A stretch of DNA of 64,000 nt. It comes from Hsuehochloa calcarea. Lineage: Eukaryota > Streptophyta > Magnoliopsida > Poales > Poaceae. Shown here one piece after another: positions 21,400 to 33,431 of the stretch. Under the pieces are notes generated by a model. It did no database searches. It was not told the DNA's origin and worked only from the letters and a program-made list of their open reading frames with translations. The DNA is taken from assembly GCA_036346395.1 (NCBI GenBank), contig CM070596.1, positions 20,064,177 through 20,128,176 on the forward strand, in the 5' to 3' direction. Each line of letters starts with the position of its first letter. Within the stretch, counting starts at the first letter, position 1. Position numbers and translations under genes: made by a program.

Positions 21400-23958
21400 T
21401 TACTCAAAACTACGACATGTGCCCAGAATTTGCCTCCTCGTCGGGCATTTCTTGAAGGTGTGCCCAGACTCCCTGCAAATAGAGCACTTCTTCGTACGAC
21501 GTCTGGCTTCTGCTTCGTCTATGTCGTTCCTGATGCGCCGTACCTGTCGCTGGCCGACCTTTCCCTTGAGCCTTTTAATGTCGCGGCCCAGATTAGTTGC
21601 TCCCAGCTTGGATAGCCAGTGAAATGGCCAACCACGGCGTAACCGTACATCTACGCACTCCATGTTTTCATCATCACCTCCTTGTTGAAGTAATCAGAGA
21701 GGTACTGCTCAGAATGCTGCTCCACTGTGGAACATATGACCATGATATGGGAGCGGGGCCTATGTAGAAGAAGGAGCTTGTTACAAGTGCATACGCAACT
21801 AGTGCGGTGTAGCGTGCACTCGTGGGTAATCCTCTCGCGGTTTGTCGAACGACGTCCTTTATCCTTGCACATTACCTCGAAGCAAAGCTCCCTTGTGTCC
21901 ATCTTGAATGCGCGATACATCTCACCCTTCATGCTCTTCTCCTCTATGTACTTGGTGATCATGGCGGATTAGAGTACTCTGCCATTTGCTATGGCGAGCG
22001 ATGCGTTGTTACTTCTATCAAGGAAGTAGTTTATCGTACCGTGGAGAATTGCCTCCACAATACCAACCAAAGGGAGGCACTTTGCGCCGCATATGACCCA
22101 ATTGTAAACCTCGGCTAGATTGGTTGTCATGATACCATATCGAGTACCACCCCTGTCATGCAGCAGTGACCACTTCTTCTTAGGCTCGTGCTCAATTCAA
22201 TCCGAGAAGCATTTCACCTGCGCCCCCGTCCTCCTTGTCAGACTGGGATCATCTGTGGATATCCATGGCAATGCTTGAGGGCCTAAGCGGCAACAGGCGG
22301 GGCCCTTTTCATTGCCTCCATACGTGCGTCAAGATGCGCTCATCCAGAATATTTCAGAGTGCTTCAAACATTCGCTGCTGATTCTGGTTGCACAATCGCT
22401 TGAACAGGTTCATCAGGTCCTTGTTATAGAACTGCTTGTAGAAGTTTACCCGAAGTGCCTCATGCACCACCTGCTCTGCAGATCTGGCCATGCAAATGGT
22501 TCATTATCTCGTTGTTGTAGCTAGGTTATTGCACTAAGCAGGCCGACATGCCGATCATGAATGAGGCATACGTTTGGACGACCCTGTACAACAGAAATCC
22601 TCACATTCTTCAAAAACCACAACCAGCTGTCTGTGTTCTGGCTTTCAACGAAAGCAAATGCCATGGGAAGAACTTGATTGTTACCATTTGTTGCTATTGC
22701 GGTCAGTATCTGACCCTTATACTTTCTAGTCAGGAATGTGTCATCTACGCACAAGATTGGACGACAATGCCGGAATGCATTAATGCATGGACCAAAGGCA
22801 AATATTGCTCACATCAATACCCTCTTATCGGCCCACTTCAAATGTGTGGCATCTTGAAGCTCGACATGAGTGTTTGGATTCATGTCTTATATGACTCGGA
22901 GTAGCCTACGGAGGTTGTGGTAGGAATCCTCGAACGTGCCGGACCTTGATTCCACTGCCTTCTGTTTTGCCCTCCAAGTCTTGACATAACTGATTGTGTA
23001 CTGGAACCTTGCCTCAATCGCACGAATGATGGATCGTGGCTCGAAATTTAGATTATCCACGATCTCACCATACACGAGGTTAGCGATGAAGCCTGATGAC
23101 AGGCTCCTGTGGGATTGCACTGACTCAGCGACGACGCATGTGTGCGAGACTACTATAGAGCACTTCCAGTAGGTGTCCCACTTAGGCTGAAATGCGTGCA
23201 CTCGCCAAGGGCATCTCTCTATTTCGCACTTCACGTCGTAGCATCTTGGGTTGGACTTGACGACTATGAATGCGCGTCGCACCGACAAGGCCCAGAATTT
23301 GGCCGCCTCTTGCACGACCTCCATGCATTTGTACATAGCTCCCTGCCTGACCTCGCTCTGATCGTACTCCCACGGCACACGGGAGCCTTCGTCGATGATG
23401 AGATTGTCGAACTGGTATGTGTTCCACTCGGATGGAATCGCCAACTGGTCCATATCATCCTCATCGTTGGATCTTTCATCTTCTGACAATGCATTGTAGT
23501 CGCATGATTCCTGGTCCATCCTTTGCACAATGGCTTTGAGCTCCTCACCCTCGTCAGCAAGCCCACTAACTGCATGACTGAAGGAGCTACTTCTTTAGGG
23601 TTTTCATCGACAGCATCAGCATCTCCGGAAGCTTCGACAACCGTGTTCTGTGGCTGGAATCACCGACTTCTTAGGCATCACCACTCCCTTCTTGTTCAAC
23701 CGCGGATGCAAGAGTAGGCTTGGCATATGCCTGGGCCAAAAGGACCAAATGCCACCCTCCCTCCCTCGCCATGCGTAGATATGACTGCCATGACTTTGTT
23801 CCCTTCAGTTGCACTAACTCCAAATATGTGGGCTGTGTTGCTCCAGGGGCAAGGCAACTCAATCTTAGATCATACACAACACAGTCCACTTGGAATGTGT
23901 GAAACAACCACCGTATCACAGCGCCCCATGTACGCCCCTTTGCTCTTGGCAGGGGCAC
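21400..23958 (-). pseudogene. MURA-type MULE transposase
   Basis: The transposase is recognisable end to end on the minus strand. The MuDR N-terminal region (22887-23528) has CEIERCPWRVHAFQPKWDTY and ARFQYTISYVKTWRAKQKAV. The DDE domain (about 22521-22790) has AIFAFGPCINAFRHCRPILC, then VDDTFLTRKYKG, GNNQVLPMAFAFVESQNTDS and IHDRH. The third part (21965-22300) has YGIMTTNLAEVYNWVICGAK. A SWIM finger at 21747-21791 reads CTCN...HRPRSH, with Arg where Cys is usual. A CCHC knuckle, CSICRESGHTFKKC, is at 21445-21486. It would cut at the TIRs. A stop before the DDE aspartate (about 22820), stops after the LLSAIT segment, and a frame change at 22310-22500 disable it. 23671-23958 may be its N-terminal exon. 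Confidence 0.85.
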
Positions 23959-24340
23959 GATCGTCGATTGGAAATAACGTGGGTCAATTCACTCGGGACC
24001 TTCGAATAGTCCCGGACCGTAGTAAATTTTAAAATTGGTGACGTTCGACATAATTGACGCACTACACCATGAAGAATATTTTCACAATTAGCCACATATC
24101 TAAAACAAGACTACCCACCGAAAAGAATTGTGTACAACATACTGCACTACGTAATCGTACATCCAAAACTATGTAATCCATTCGGTTCAAAAAATTACCT
24201 CACAGTTGGGTAACCGGACGGACAACACTTAGCTAGCTTTTCTCATCCCCTCTACTCCTCTCCCTTCGCTCCTCCTGTTTTTTATGAACACAAATGAATC
24301 ATTGTGCGAATTTTAAGGTTTCATTAAGCTTTTATAGGGG

Positions 24341-24464
24341 TGGAGTTGAACTAGCGACAGAAGGGGGCTAGGGTACTTGTCGCTAGTTCAGCCAGCGACA
24401 AGAACCTATTTTTGCTATTTTTGGGTCAACTATTTATTTTTGTAATTTTTTTTTAAAAAAAATC
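24341..24464 (-). repeat. Right TIR of large MULE
   Basis: This is the inverted copy of 5291-5410. Read outward it ends in GTAATTTTTTTTTAAAAAAA then ATC. Inside are the inverted motifs TTGAACTAGCGACAG and CTTGTCGCTAGTTCAGCCAG, the same palindrome family as at the left end. The transposase is transcribed away from this end. Confidence 0.85.
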
Positions 24465-24916
24465 AACAATGACCTTGCTTTGAAGGAAAATATGTAATCT
24501 GGTTTCAAATGACAGGAGTGTTAACAATGTCGAACTAAGAAGAGTTGCAATTAGGCATAATGAATTCTGAACCTAAGCAAAAGCAAAGTTGTTATAGCTC
24601 GTCTGCTAAAGTTCCCAATAATGTTTCCCTGATTAAAGCACCGTCGTTTGATTCTTATTCTAGTACTACAAACTCTGTTGCCGATCCTCCCTCTTTCGGT
24701 GCGCATGAATGTGCGTTCGGGGTGCGTATCAATTGCACCGCACCGCACCGCACCGCCGTGCGTTACAGGTAGAGTCTATCTACACCTGACCAAAGCCATC
24801 TGCTTCTGAGTGAGACTGAATATCTCTTTCCATTTGTTTCTGCAGATTACGTAACGTATAAGAGGTGCACTTAACCTGGACGTTTGGTCGCTGTACGAAG
24901 GCGGCCAAACCTGATC
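24465..24916. other. Flank between two MULEs
   Basis: No recognisable gene is present. A short (CGCAC)n run occurs at about 24736-24757. An open frame at 24545-24772 has no known domain. Confidence 0.5.
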
Positions 24917-25543
24917 GGTAGGAGCTAGGCGAATTTTGCATACTAGACCACTATAATTTTAAATATAACCTTCTTGCATTTGAAATTCTATATTTGGCTT
25001 ATTTAGTCTGCTTGCTGCGTCATTGAACTATGGGAAACCACCTGCTGCACCCCGTATCGCAGTAGCAACCTGTTGTGCCCCCCTACCGTAGCAGCAACCT
25101 GCTGCGGCCCCACACTGTAGCAGGTTGGTTACTGTAGCACTATAGTAGGTTTTATCAAAAAAATCATTTAAGTATATTTTTTTGAAAGCATTTCTAAATA
25201 TAGAAAACAAGCTTAAAAAATTATGATTTTTTTTGTAGAGCCTCTCGACACAGTGTGCTTCCTTGTGTAATTGTTTTATAATTTTATCCGATCAATTTTT
25301 TCTAAAAAATTTATTTACGTATTCTGTTTGTAGAAATATTTTAATATAGAAAATGAGGTCAAAATATTATGATTTTTAGGCTCCTTGCATAATGGACTTG
25401 ATTTTGTAATTTTTTTTTTATAGAATTTCATATTTTGTGAAATTGTCTCGACAACTTAAGGGTTTAGATCTTGAAAATTAGGACGAAAAGTATCGGAAAT
25501 TAGGGTTTCATAATTTCATGTGACTTGGAATATGGAAAGTTTA

Positions 25544-25852
25544 TTACCATATGACTACTCTAGGTAAAAGACATTTCCTCCTCTTCACATCTTTCGCCTC
25601 TTTTATGGCAATTGTTTGATTGAGTAATAAGGTTGATGGTTTTGTTGGTGTTTCCAATTCCACAATAGAAATAGGTTTGTGTAGCATACTTGGTGATTCC
25701 CGAGCGGCTACAACAAAAGGTGTAAGGTGAGCAAGTGCCAAGTGACCGTTGGGTAAAATATTATCGTCAACAATGTCAAACGACCATTCATCATCTTCAG
25801 GTTGATCAGGATTGACTATTATGTTTTCATTGTTCTCTCCCATGTTAACCAA
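25544..25852 (-). CDS. Unknown 102-aa frame in MULE
   Basis: The frame reads MVNMGENNENIIVNPDQPED and is acidic at the start, with a basic end (KEAKDVKRRK). I do not recognise it. It begins just inside the left TIR and its 3' end overlaps it. It could be an exon of a captured gene or chance. Confidence 0.25.
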   Translation of the reverse strand: MVNMGENNENIIVNPDQPEDDEWSFDIVDDNILPNGHLALAHLTPFVVAARESPSMLHKPISIVELETPTKPSTLLLNQTIAIKEAKDVKRRKCLLPRVVIW

Positions 25853-26299
25853 ATTGTGCTAATTAGCTTCCTTCTTAAATGCATTGTACTACAAATAATT
25901 ATTTTCCCTTGGATTGTTGTTTCCAGTTTGTAGTGGTTCTTCAGCAGCAGCGTTGACTAGCATAGGTAAGGGCATGCACCTTGTCCCTGCAGAATGAACA
26001 AATATAGTGATTGGGATACGATGGTAACAACAAAATCATATAGGCTGCATATGGAAGGTAATTGGCTGAAGCCTTCTGTTCCCTTCTGCATATGTGATAT
26101 ATTATATTTTGTATCTTTAACTGTGGGATCCCTTGAACTGTTGTTGAGATTGCGATGTGTCCACCGGTGGCAAAAACAAAATTCAATGATCAAGGGCCAC
26201 CATTCACACCGTCTATCCCCCCCTCCGCACATTTGTCGCCTCGTCCAAAATTTTCGGTGCCAACACTTTCGGAAATTCAGGCGCCAACACTGCGGCTCC

Positions 26300-27120
26300 T
26301 CCTTCGCTCGCTTTAAATACCGAACTCTCGCAGTCGCTCTTTGCTCATATCAATTGTGTTTCTCTTCTCATTCTGGCGCTCATCGCCGATGATTCAGAGA
26401 ACGTAACATAATTACTTTTTTAGGGGAGATTAAGTATTTGTTTGCTTCTCGTCGCTAGTCGCTCGGCTTTTTTTGTTGCTTTCCCCCGAAGGGCAGGTAA
26501 TTTGTCCAATGCTTTGTCATTATTACCGTAGTCGTAATTATTAGTCAGCTAGTCATAAGTAGTCAGTATAGTGCTAATTAGTTAGTTTACTAGTACTTAA
26601 TTAGTGGTAATTAGTTAGTTTGATGGTAATTAATTAGTTTAGTGGTAATTAATTAGTACAGGACCTTGTCGAGGAGGCACCAGAGGAGCCCATGACTCGC
26701 CCGATAGAGACTGAGACCGGCAATCATCGTAGCTTCTCTCGTCGCCTCGGGGTATTCCATATCTAAGAGGTGAGTTATGTACAATTCGCGTCCTAATTTT
26801 CTATTTGCCCTTTTGTGATTCTAACAACATGCAATCGCCCAGCTCGTATCGCAGGACATGGGGGACTTCGACACAGACAACGACGCTGGGAGTCCCAAGA
26901 CAAGGGGAAGGGGAAGGCTCCTGCGACAGAGCCCGTCCACCATAGCGTATCCGGTCGGCCAGGCGCTCTCCATCTCAACGATGTGAGTTATGCAGAATTT
27001 ACATCGTTGTTACGTTTTTCACTGCACAGTGAAATTACATCATGGAATCATAGGACATGGACGACTTCGACACTCGTCGCTACCGTGGGGCCACCGTGGG
27101 CAGCCCCGAGATAAGGGGCA
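26300..27120 (+). pseudogene. Captured gene-fragment exons in MULE
   Basis: A TATA-like TTTAAATA (about 26313) is followed by short GC-rich exon-like blocks separated by AT-rich stretches with GTGAGTTATG donors and AG acceptors. Two blocks are related to each other: GDFDTDNDAGSPKTRG near 26860-26905 and DDFDTRRYRGATVGSPEIRG near 27058-27117, so an exon plus intron has been duplicated. The parent gene is not recognised. Confidence 0.45.
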
Positions 27121-27177
27121 GTGTCTATGGTGTCACGGAGACTAGTTGTAGATATCATTGCATAGATGATACATAGG

Positions 27178-27705
27178 ATATTCTTTGTTAATTTATCGGT
27201 TCAATGTGGATACGTTGGTACAATACAATATTAAAGAATATCATCCACTTTAACACTGTGTTATACCATAGGCTAGATAGGTTTGTACATGACCAACCGA
27301 GGGAAATACGTGGCATGCAGATCATATAACAATGTACCGTAGCCTTCGAAACGCACATGAGTCGGAGGCTACTGTACATTGTTATACGATCTGCATGCCA
27401 CATATTTTTATCAGTTGATTCATGTACAATATTTTCTATCCTGTGGTACAATATAGTGTTAAAGTAGATGATATTCTTTAATACCTTATTGTACCACAGG
27501 TTAGATAAGCTTGTATATGAACTAAGAGGGAAATATGTGACATGCAGATCGTATAATAACATACCATAGCATGCCCATTGTTATATCATCTGCATGCCAA
27601 ATATTTCCCTCAGTTGGTTCATGCACAAGCTTATCTAGTCTGTGGTACAATACAGTATTAAATAATATCATCCACGATAAATTTATAAATTAACAAAGAG
27701 TGTCC
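27178..27705. repeat. Foldback made of two nested hairpins
   Basis: The ends GGATATTCTTTGTTAATTTA and (inverse) GGGACACTCTTTGTTAATTT pair with each other. Inside are two palindromes centred near 27352 and 27565. Each arm carries GTACAATA-x-TATTAAA, TAGATAAGCTTGT and GCATGCAGATC-TATAACA. The first hairpin pairs GTAGCCTTCG with CGGAGGCTAC almost at its loop. Transcription would give a long imperfect hairpin RNA. Confidence 0.8.
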
Positions 27706-28963
27706 CGATTGCAATAAACCTGCCCGTGTATCATGTAATGCTTGTAACACTTCAAGTGTTGTCAGTTTTATGTATGAACACGTACATTGCAACTCCATTG
27801 GAAACCATAATTTTTGAAACCCTAATTATGTTATGAGTACTTTGTGTGGGAATTAATGAAACCCTAATTTCCAAAACATAAAATCCAAATTTTTGAGACC
27901 AAAATCCTTCATTTTGGAGCAATGTTAACTTGTGCCTGACCGTAAAAAAGGGTTCATAATATGTCAGGTCCAATTGTCTGCTTGGTTAATAACTTATAAT
28001 TTACAGGAAGGGGTCGTAAGTAATTCGTATCTTTTGTGTATGCAGTAAGTATGTATTTATATGCACTTGGAGTATGTATTTATATGTATTTAAATGGACC
28101 AGACATGTTTGCAAGAAGGGCTCCTAATATGTTCGGTTTAACACCGATGTGGCACCGCAGAAGCGTCACACAACACCCTTGCTGTTGGAGGCGTGCAAGC
28201 GAATCAATCAGGGGTCGGGTCCAGAGATTCGACACGCCATAAAAGCGAGTACTGCGGGCAAGGGGGGGACAGCAGTGACATGGCGACAGATGTACGGAAG
28301 AGGGAGTGTCTCTTACCTAGAGTAGTCATGTAGTACTAAACTTCCACATTCTAAGTCACATGAAATCACAAAACCCTAATTTTCGAAACATCTTGTCCTA
28401 ATTTTTGAGATCTAAACCCTTAATTTGTCAAGATAATTTTAGAGCATATAAAATTATATAAAAATTACACAATCAAGTATCTGTGTAAGAAGTCTGGAAA
28501 AAAATCATAATGTTTGAACCTCATTTTCTATATTAGAAAATTCCTACAGACAGAATAATTAAATGAATTTTATACAAAAAAGAAGAATGGATAAATTTCT
28601 AAAAAAATTACACAAGTAAGTACACCTAGCTGGGAGGCTTCACAAAATATTTCATAGTTTTTTGAACTCATTTTCTATATTTAGAAATTCCTCTAAAATA
28701 TACTTAAATAGATTTATGAGAAAACATGCTACAATATACGGTGGCTGACCTGTTGTAGTGTGGGGCATGATGAGGTTGCTCTGCGGTAGAGGTGTAGAGT
28801 TCTTCTTCTGCGATCTGAAGTGCAACGGTGGCTTCTGCGGTTCGGTGGGCATAAGCGGCCATGGGGGCCAAAAATGAAATTTCGGGCATCAAGAGGCTTC
28901 ATTTGAAATTGTGGTGCTCTAGAGGGCCAATAGTGTCCAAAATTCGGGCTAGGCTGCTACTGG

Positions 28964-29949
28964 CTTCTAAGTCTAAAACTAAAAACTTGAACTTTCAGCT
29001 GCTGTTTCTATATCTGAATCTTCCTCGCGCCTGTGATGTGCACGTACGTTCTAGGTCGGGCGGCCAAGATGCATGCGCTAGGATGAATAAACTATTCCAT
29101 GCTAATTCTCATTCTTTTACGTATCCCTATTTGTCCCTATCGCAACGAATGAGTGATGAATGGACAAAAGCAACTTCCCCCAGAAGAATCTGGTGAATCC
29201 TTTCTTTCCTAAAGAAAAGAAATGTACGATTGGATACGAAATTCCGAAGGGGGTGAATGATTGTAGTGCTTTCTTTTTTGACTTATCGAAGAGTATCTGC
29301 TGTGAATTCAACCGGCAACCAAATACAACGTACTCGTACGAGAAGCCTCCTTGTTGTCGTGGTCGAAACTGCTCTGCCAGTCGATGCTATTGCCGACAAT
29401 CAGTTGACCAGCACAACACGTGATTGAAGATGATCACGACGACCTGATCAAGGGGGTTTCGACCACCTAGTCGAAAGTGTTCTTCTATCATATTTCTTCC
29501 ATCCGTAAGACTTCAGAACATCAAGCACCGCTTGGAACGAGAACAAGTCGAAGATCGCTAGGAACAAGAACCAATCGAAGACTGATCAACACAAGTGCTG
29601 GTCGAAGACAGAAGAACATGCATAAAATGATGAACGAGAACAAGTTGAACCCAATGTCCATAATCACACGCTGGCAGAGATGACCAATCTTTCTTAGAAT
29701 AGATCTGATCTGTTATTACTCAAACATGTTATGTGGCTACAAAGTGCTCTCCCGGTACCCCTGAAACCATAGCACGAAAACACCAAAGAACTCTCTCTAC
29801 GAAAGCCGCAGGCAGAAGCCTCCCAAAAGCCCCTCCAAGCCCTCAAGTTACTCTTAACCTCTTCGGCCTTTATATGTGTGGATATCATGGGGATATGCAC
29901 TAGATCTTAGGATGATGTGACAATTGGCAATGGCGTTAAAGGTTTGTCG
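28964..29949. other. Non-coding, retrotransposon-like debris
   Basis: No intact gene is seen. Around 29410-29620 there are GTCGAAGA-rich repeats resembling retrotransposon leader sequence. A frame at 29160-29423 is unrecognised. Confidence 0.4.
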
Positions 29950-31650
29950 TTTTACGTGTTTTCGACAAAGGTACAATTCTGTTAGGTCTCAACCGGTCTG
30001 ACCGGCCAGGTGCGGCAGTCAGACCGGTCCCAAATCAGTTCGACCGGCCATAAGGGGTGGTCGGACCGGCCATTGTCAGAAAGTGTTGGATTGAGCTGGG
30101 CCAAAAATAGAGGTAGCAGGCAACATAGGGGATTCTAATGCACTTGGTCTCATAATTTTTGGAGTCTCCAGTCAAAAGGTCTGTTGGTTTGAAAATTCCA
30201 GTAGGTTTTGGTTTTCAGAGGTTGAAAATCGGCTAAGTCATTACTGGCGGTCTGATCGGTCAATAGCTGATGGTCAGACCGGCCCTAGGGGCGGTTTGAC
30301 CGGTTTTCACTTGGTTCGTCGCCCGTCGTGGCGGTGATTTTTGGTTTTTAGGTTAAAGTCATGATTTTCAGGGCATATATATTGCATGATGCATGTTTTG
30401 ACTAACATGGGTCAAGTTGTGAAGAACTTATTCCCAAATTCAGCTTACTTGTCTATTGTTGTGCAGGTTGCTTGGTTGTCAACGACGGTCAACGGCGATG
30501 ATGATCGGGACTAGGCTTGTAGAGCTGAGGTCCAGAACGATCGACAATGCCGGGTGAGGTCAATGTACTCAAGCGTGGTGCAAGATGGATAAGGGTGACC
30601 TATTAGCTAATCCGAGGCGCAAGATGGCGCAAGGTGTAGCTAGTTAGGTCAAGGGGTGTTAAAGACGACGCATTAAAATACGTGCGTAAGTGTCCCGTTT
30701 GTTTTGGGCCTTAACGGGAGCCCAATTAAGTCAAACTTCTAGAAGGTTTGAGCCTCCACTATAAATAGAAGCGGGAAGTGGTTGCATCTCTTCTTCGTCT
30801 CTTTTTCTATTTTTGTAAACCCTAATTTTCTTAGGGAGAGCTTTTATGGAGGCTAGGGTTCTTGATAGTTTGATGTGATTTTTGTGCTCTTGGATTGAGC
30901 ATTGTCCTCCATTGGTGGAGAGACTGTAAGCCCATATCATATCAATCAATCAAAGGAAAGTTTGATCAACGTTTTGTCTCATTGCGTTCTTTCTCTATGT
31001 TTGATGATTTTGAGTCTTTCTTTGATCAGCGAGTTTTTAATTGAATTCTTCACGTGATCTAGCTTGTTGTGACGTGTGGGAACCTATCTAGGATCATCTT
31101 GATCATCAATCACCCACGAGCAAGATCTTGGATGAAGTTTTCGTTTTGACCCGGTTTTGAACCCTTCTTTGATCAAACGAAAAAGGTTCTTTATTATTCC
31201 AAGAATTATCATAATATTTGATTGGAATAGCTTCCTGATATCATAGAGAAGGTTTGTTCCAAGTTTCATCAAGTTTGGAGTTGCAGATCAAAAGTTTCAT
31301 CTATGTGCAACCGTCATCAGTTTTTATTTTTACGTTACGGAGGCGGTGATCGGGCCGACGACATGACCGATCGGATCGTGATATTAATCGGTCGACCGCC
31401 CTTGAGCCAATTTGTGATCCGGCCGTGGTAATCTGAGATTTGTTATCTTGTGTTTGATCTTTTGTAGTATTTCTTATGGGTTTTTATTGGATTCAATATT
31501 AGTCTTCCGCTGTATTGATATACTGATCTTCATAGCTTCAATAGCTACTGGAGTGAAATTTGTGTTGAATTCATTATTTATGAAAAAGTGAGCCTGCTCC
31601 TATTCACGCCCCTCTAGTCGCCTTTTCGGTGCACCAATATGCTAGGGCCC
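29950..31650 (+). mobile_element. LTR-like remnant with ACCGGTC repeats
   Basis: The sequence carries repeated GGTCNGACCGGCC motifs (29985-30310) and a TATA box with a leader-like segment (CTATAAATAGAAGCGGG at about 30758). It ends in CCTATTCACGCCCCTCTAGT-CGCC, a sequence type found at the 3' ends of several grass LTRs. No coding domain or partner LTR is present, so a solo LTR is likely. The exact ends and TSD were not resolved. Confidence 0.4.
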
Positions 31651-32199
31651 TAAACCGTGTCCTTATCAACACAGACACATAATCCTATCTCTTCCGAAAA
31701 TCAGGGGACCCGAAACCCCTCAAATCCTGGGTTTTCTAATATATCTAAACCTTCTAGTTATGAACGCCTTCCATAACTCTTTACGCGTCGAAGCGTCCAG
31801 GACGGCACCTCCTGTAGCTTTGACCACACATCTTGCATTCACCTTTGATCTCCATGTTCCCCAGCATGAGCATGACCACCCCGTGACATCCACGACGACC
31901 TAAACCTTGGATTTCCCCCTCCTAGTTCTGGACTTCCTCGTCATCGACCATGACTGTCTCCACGCTCAACCTGCACATGCAAAGATGAAAGAGCATTTTC
32001 CTGGCACAAGATAAAAACGAATCAGATCATCCACGACCTTAAATTACAGCATTTAGAAAAACAACTCGAGATCGCTCTGTAAAACCGGTCTTACTGTTGT
32101 GTATACGCCGGTCATACCACTGTGTATACGCTTGTCATACCGCTAGCCAGCCAGACACGAGTACTCAAAGTACTCGAAGAAAATAAGACTTGAAGCACT

Positions 32200-32530
32200 C
32201 GTAGCCTACGACTGCTTAATATAAGCGTACGACCACTGATGAGGAACCTACGACCACTAATCGCAAAACCTACGACCACTTACCAGAAGCCTATGACCAC
32301 TTAGCATGAAGCCCACGACTACCGACCACGAAGCCCATGACAATCGACCACAAAGGCCATGATTAGCGATCACGAAGCCTACGACTACCGACCACGAAGC
32401 ATACGACTACCGACCACGAAGCCCACGACTATCGACCAGCCACTGTAGCTTCGACCATCGACCAGTCACTGTAGCTTCGACCATCGATAAGTCACTGTAG
32501 CTTCCCGACCTTCGACCATGCAACTCTGAC
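32200..32530 (+). repeat. Degenerate CGACCAC minisatellite
   Basis: About a dozen variants of a roughly 22-bp unit, CCGACCACGAAGCCTACGAC, run in tandem. The end of the array shifts to CACTGTAGCTTCGACCATCG units. It is followed (32590-32750) by GGTACTCGGAGCTAC-type units of about 15-27 bp. Nothing is coded. Confidence 0.75.
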
Positions 32531-33071
32531 TACTCTTCGTACTCGTTACACACCTCGACTTACGACTGAGTACATTACTCGAAGCTCTACTACTCGGTAC
32601 TCGGATCTATAGTACTCAGAAAACTAGCACTCAGTACTTGGAAAACTAGCACTCGGTACTCGGAGCTACAATATTCGGAGATACCATACTCGGAGCTACA
32701 ATACTCTGAACTATATTACTCATTACTCATAGCTACAGTACTCTGAGTCCAGTCGAAAAGGATAATTGAGTATCACTGATTAGACTATCCGTTACAAGGC
32801 ATGATCCGACCACTCAAACTGAAAAACCAACAACCCAAACTTTCACAACTGCAAATGTCAATACAACCTAAGCGTCAATTATTCATCATCACAAAGTTTA
32901 CGACCAGTCCACCTGGTCTAACAATAAAGAAGGGTGCAACATGTGTGTGGAATGGAGCTTGCGGGATTTTATGCATTCTCGACCGTCGATGATCGAGCAA
33001 TCAATCTTTAAGTTACCAATTTATCATTTGAAGAACATCCCTTCTTGGCCCATGCATAGGTCACACTGTAA

Positions 33072-33177
33072 GGTCTTGTTTGGTTACACAAAAATCTCTG
33101 AATGAGTTGAGATTTTAGTTCAAATTTTTAGTCGGTTCATACAGATCCTGGCCGAGAATGAGTTTTCCAAACAATCT
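33072..33177. mobile_element. Tourist-like MITE
   Basis: A 106-bp element starts GGTCTTGTTTGG and ends CCAAACAATCT (inverse AGATTGTTTGG), flanked by the 3-bp duplication TAA on both sides (33069-33071, 33178-33180). This fits PIF/Harbinger-derived Tourist elements. Confidence 0.7.
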
Positions 33178-33431
33178 TAAAGGTGCCAGCAGTAGGAGAC
33201 CGTAGAGCTAGTGGTAGATCTGGGTCCACGGAACGACTGTGTCTTTCGTACTTTCCTGTTCAAGCAAAAAACAAATATAGCACTGGCAAGAATTTGCATG
33301 CTTTGAGAACGGGACCCAAGTAGTCTCCTTTCCACAATAAAAACGGAGGGAAGGAAAGTCCATCCTACCTTAGACTGACGCCAATTATGCAACGAAAAGC
33401 TAAGCAGTTGGATGACCTGAGCTGCTGAGCC

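Larger units (their letters stand above)
5291..24464. mobile_element. Large MULE with PMD, zinc-finger and MURA genes
   Basis: A Mutator-like element of about 19.2 kb is defined by inverted ends (5291-5410 and 24341-24464) and by a MURA-type transposase inside. It carries two plus-strand passenger genes, PMD and a small zinc-finger/coiled-coil gene, converging on the minus-strand transposase. Without the nested gypsy insertion it would be about 8 kb. A clean 9-bp target duplication was not found; the best candidate is GCAATGGCC (5275-5283) against ACAATGACC (24466-24474), 7 of 9 matching. If that is right, the left end would start a few bases earlier. All three genes carry stops or frameshifts, so the copy is not autonomous now. 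Confidence 0.8.
24917..28963. mobile_element. MULE with ~650-bp TIRs and gene fragments
   Basis: Long imperfect inverted repeats bound a 4-kb element: about 24917-25612 on the left and 28290-28963 on the right. Shared blocks include CTAGGC/CTAGCCCGAATTTTG, TTTCTAAATATAGAAAA, AAGGGTTTAGATCT and ATTTCATGTGACTT, continuing to ATGACTACTCTAGGTAA. The interior has no transposase. It holds a minus-strand frame of unknown function (25544-25852), a GC-richer exon-like region (26240-27120) and a foldback (27178-27705). This layout fits a Pack-MULE. A 9-bp TSD was not resolved. Confidence 0.75.

Noticed and set aside
5282..24473. CCAAATAAA / AACAATGAC as the 9-bp TSD of the large MULE
   Set aside because: The two 9-mers do not match; a shifted pair (GCAATGGCC/ACAATGACC) is only a candidate.
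29160..29423. Possible organelle-derived insertion (MDKSNFPQKNL... frame)
   Set aside because: The flavour suggested plastid or mitochondrial DNA, but no organelle gene could be named, so it is not claimed.
32200..32750. CRISPR-like regular repeats
   Set aside because: Units are degenerate, contiguous and lack unique spacers; this is a eukaryotic minisatellite.
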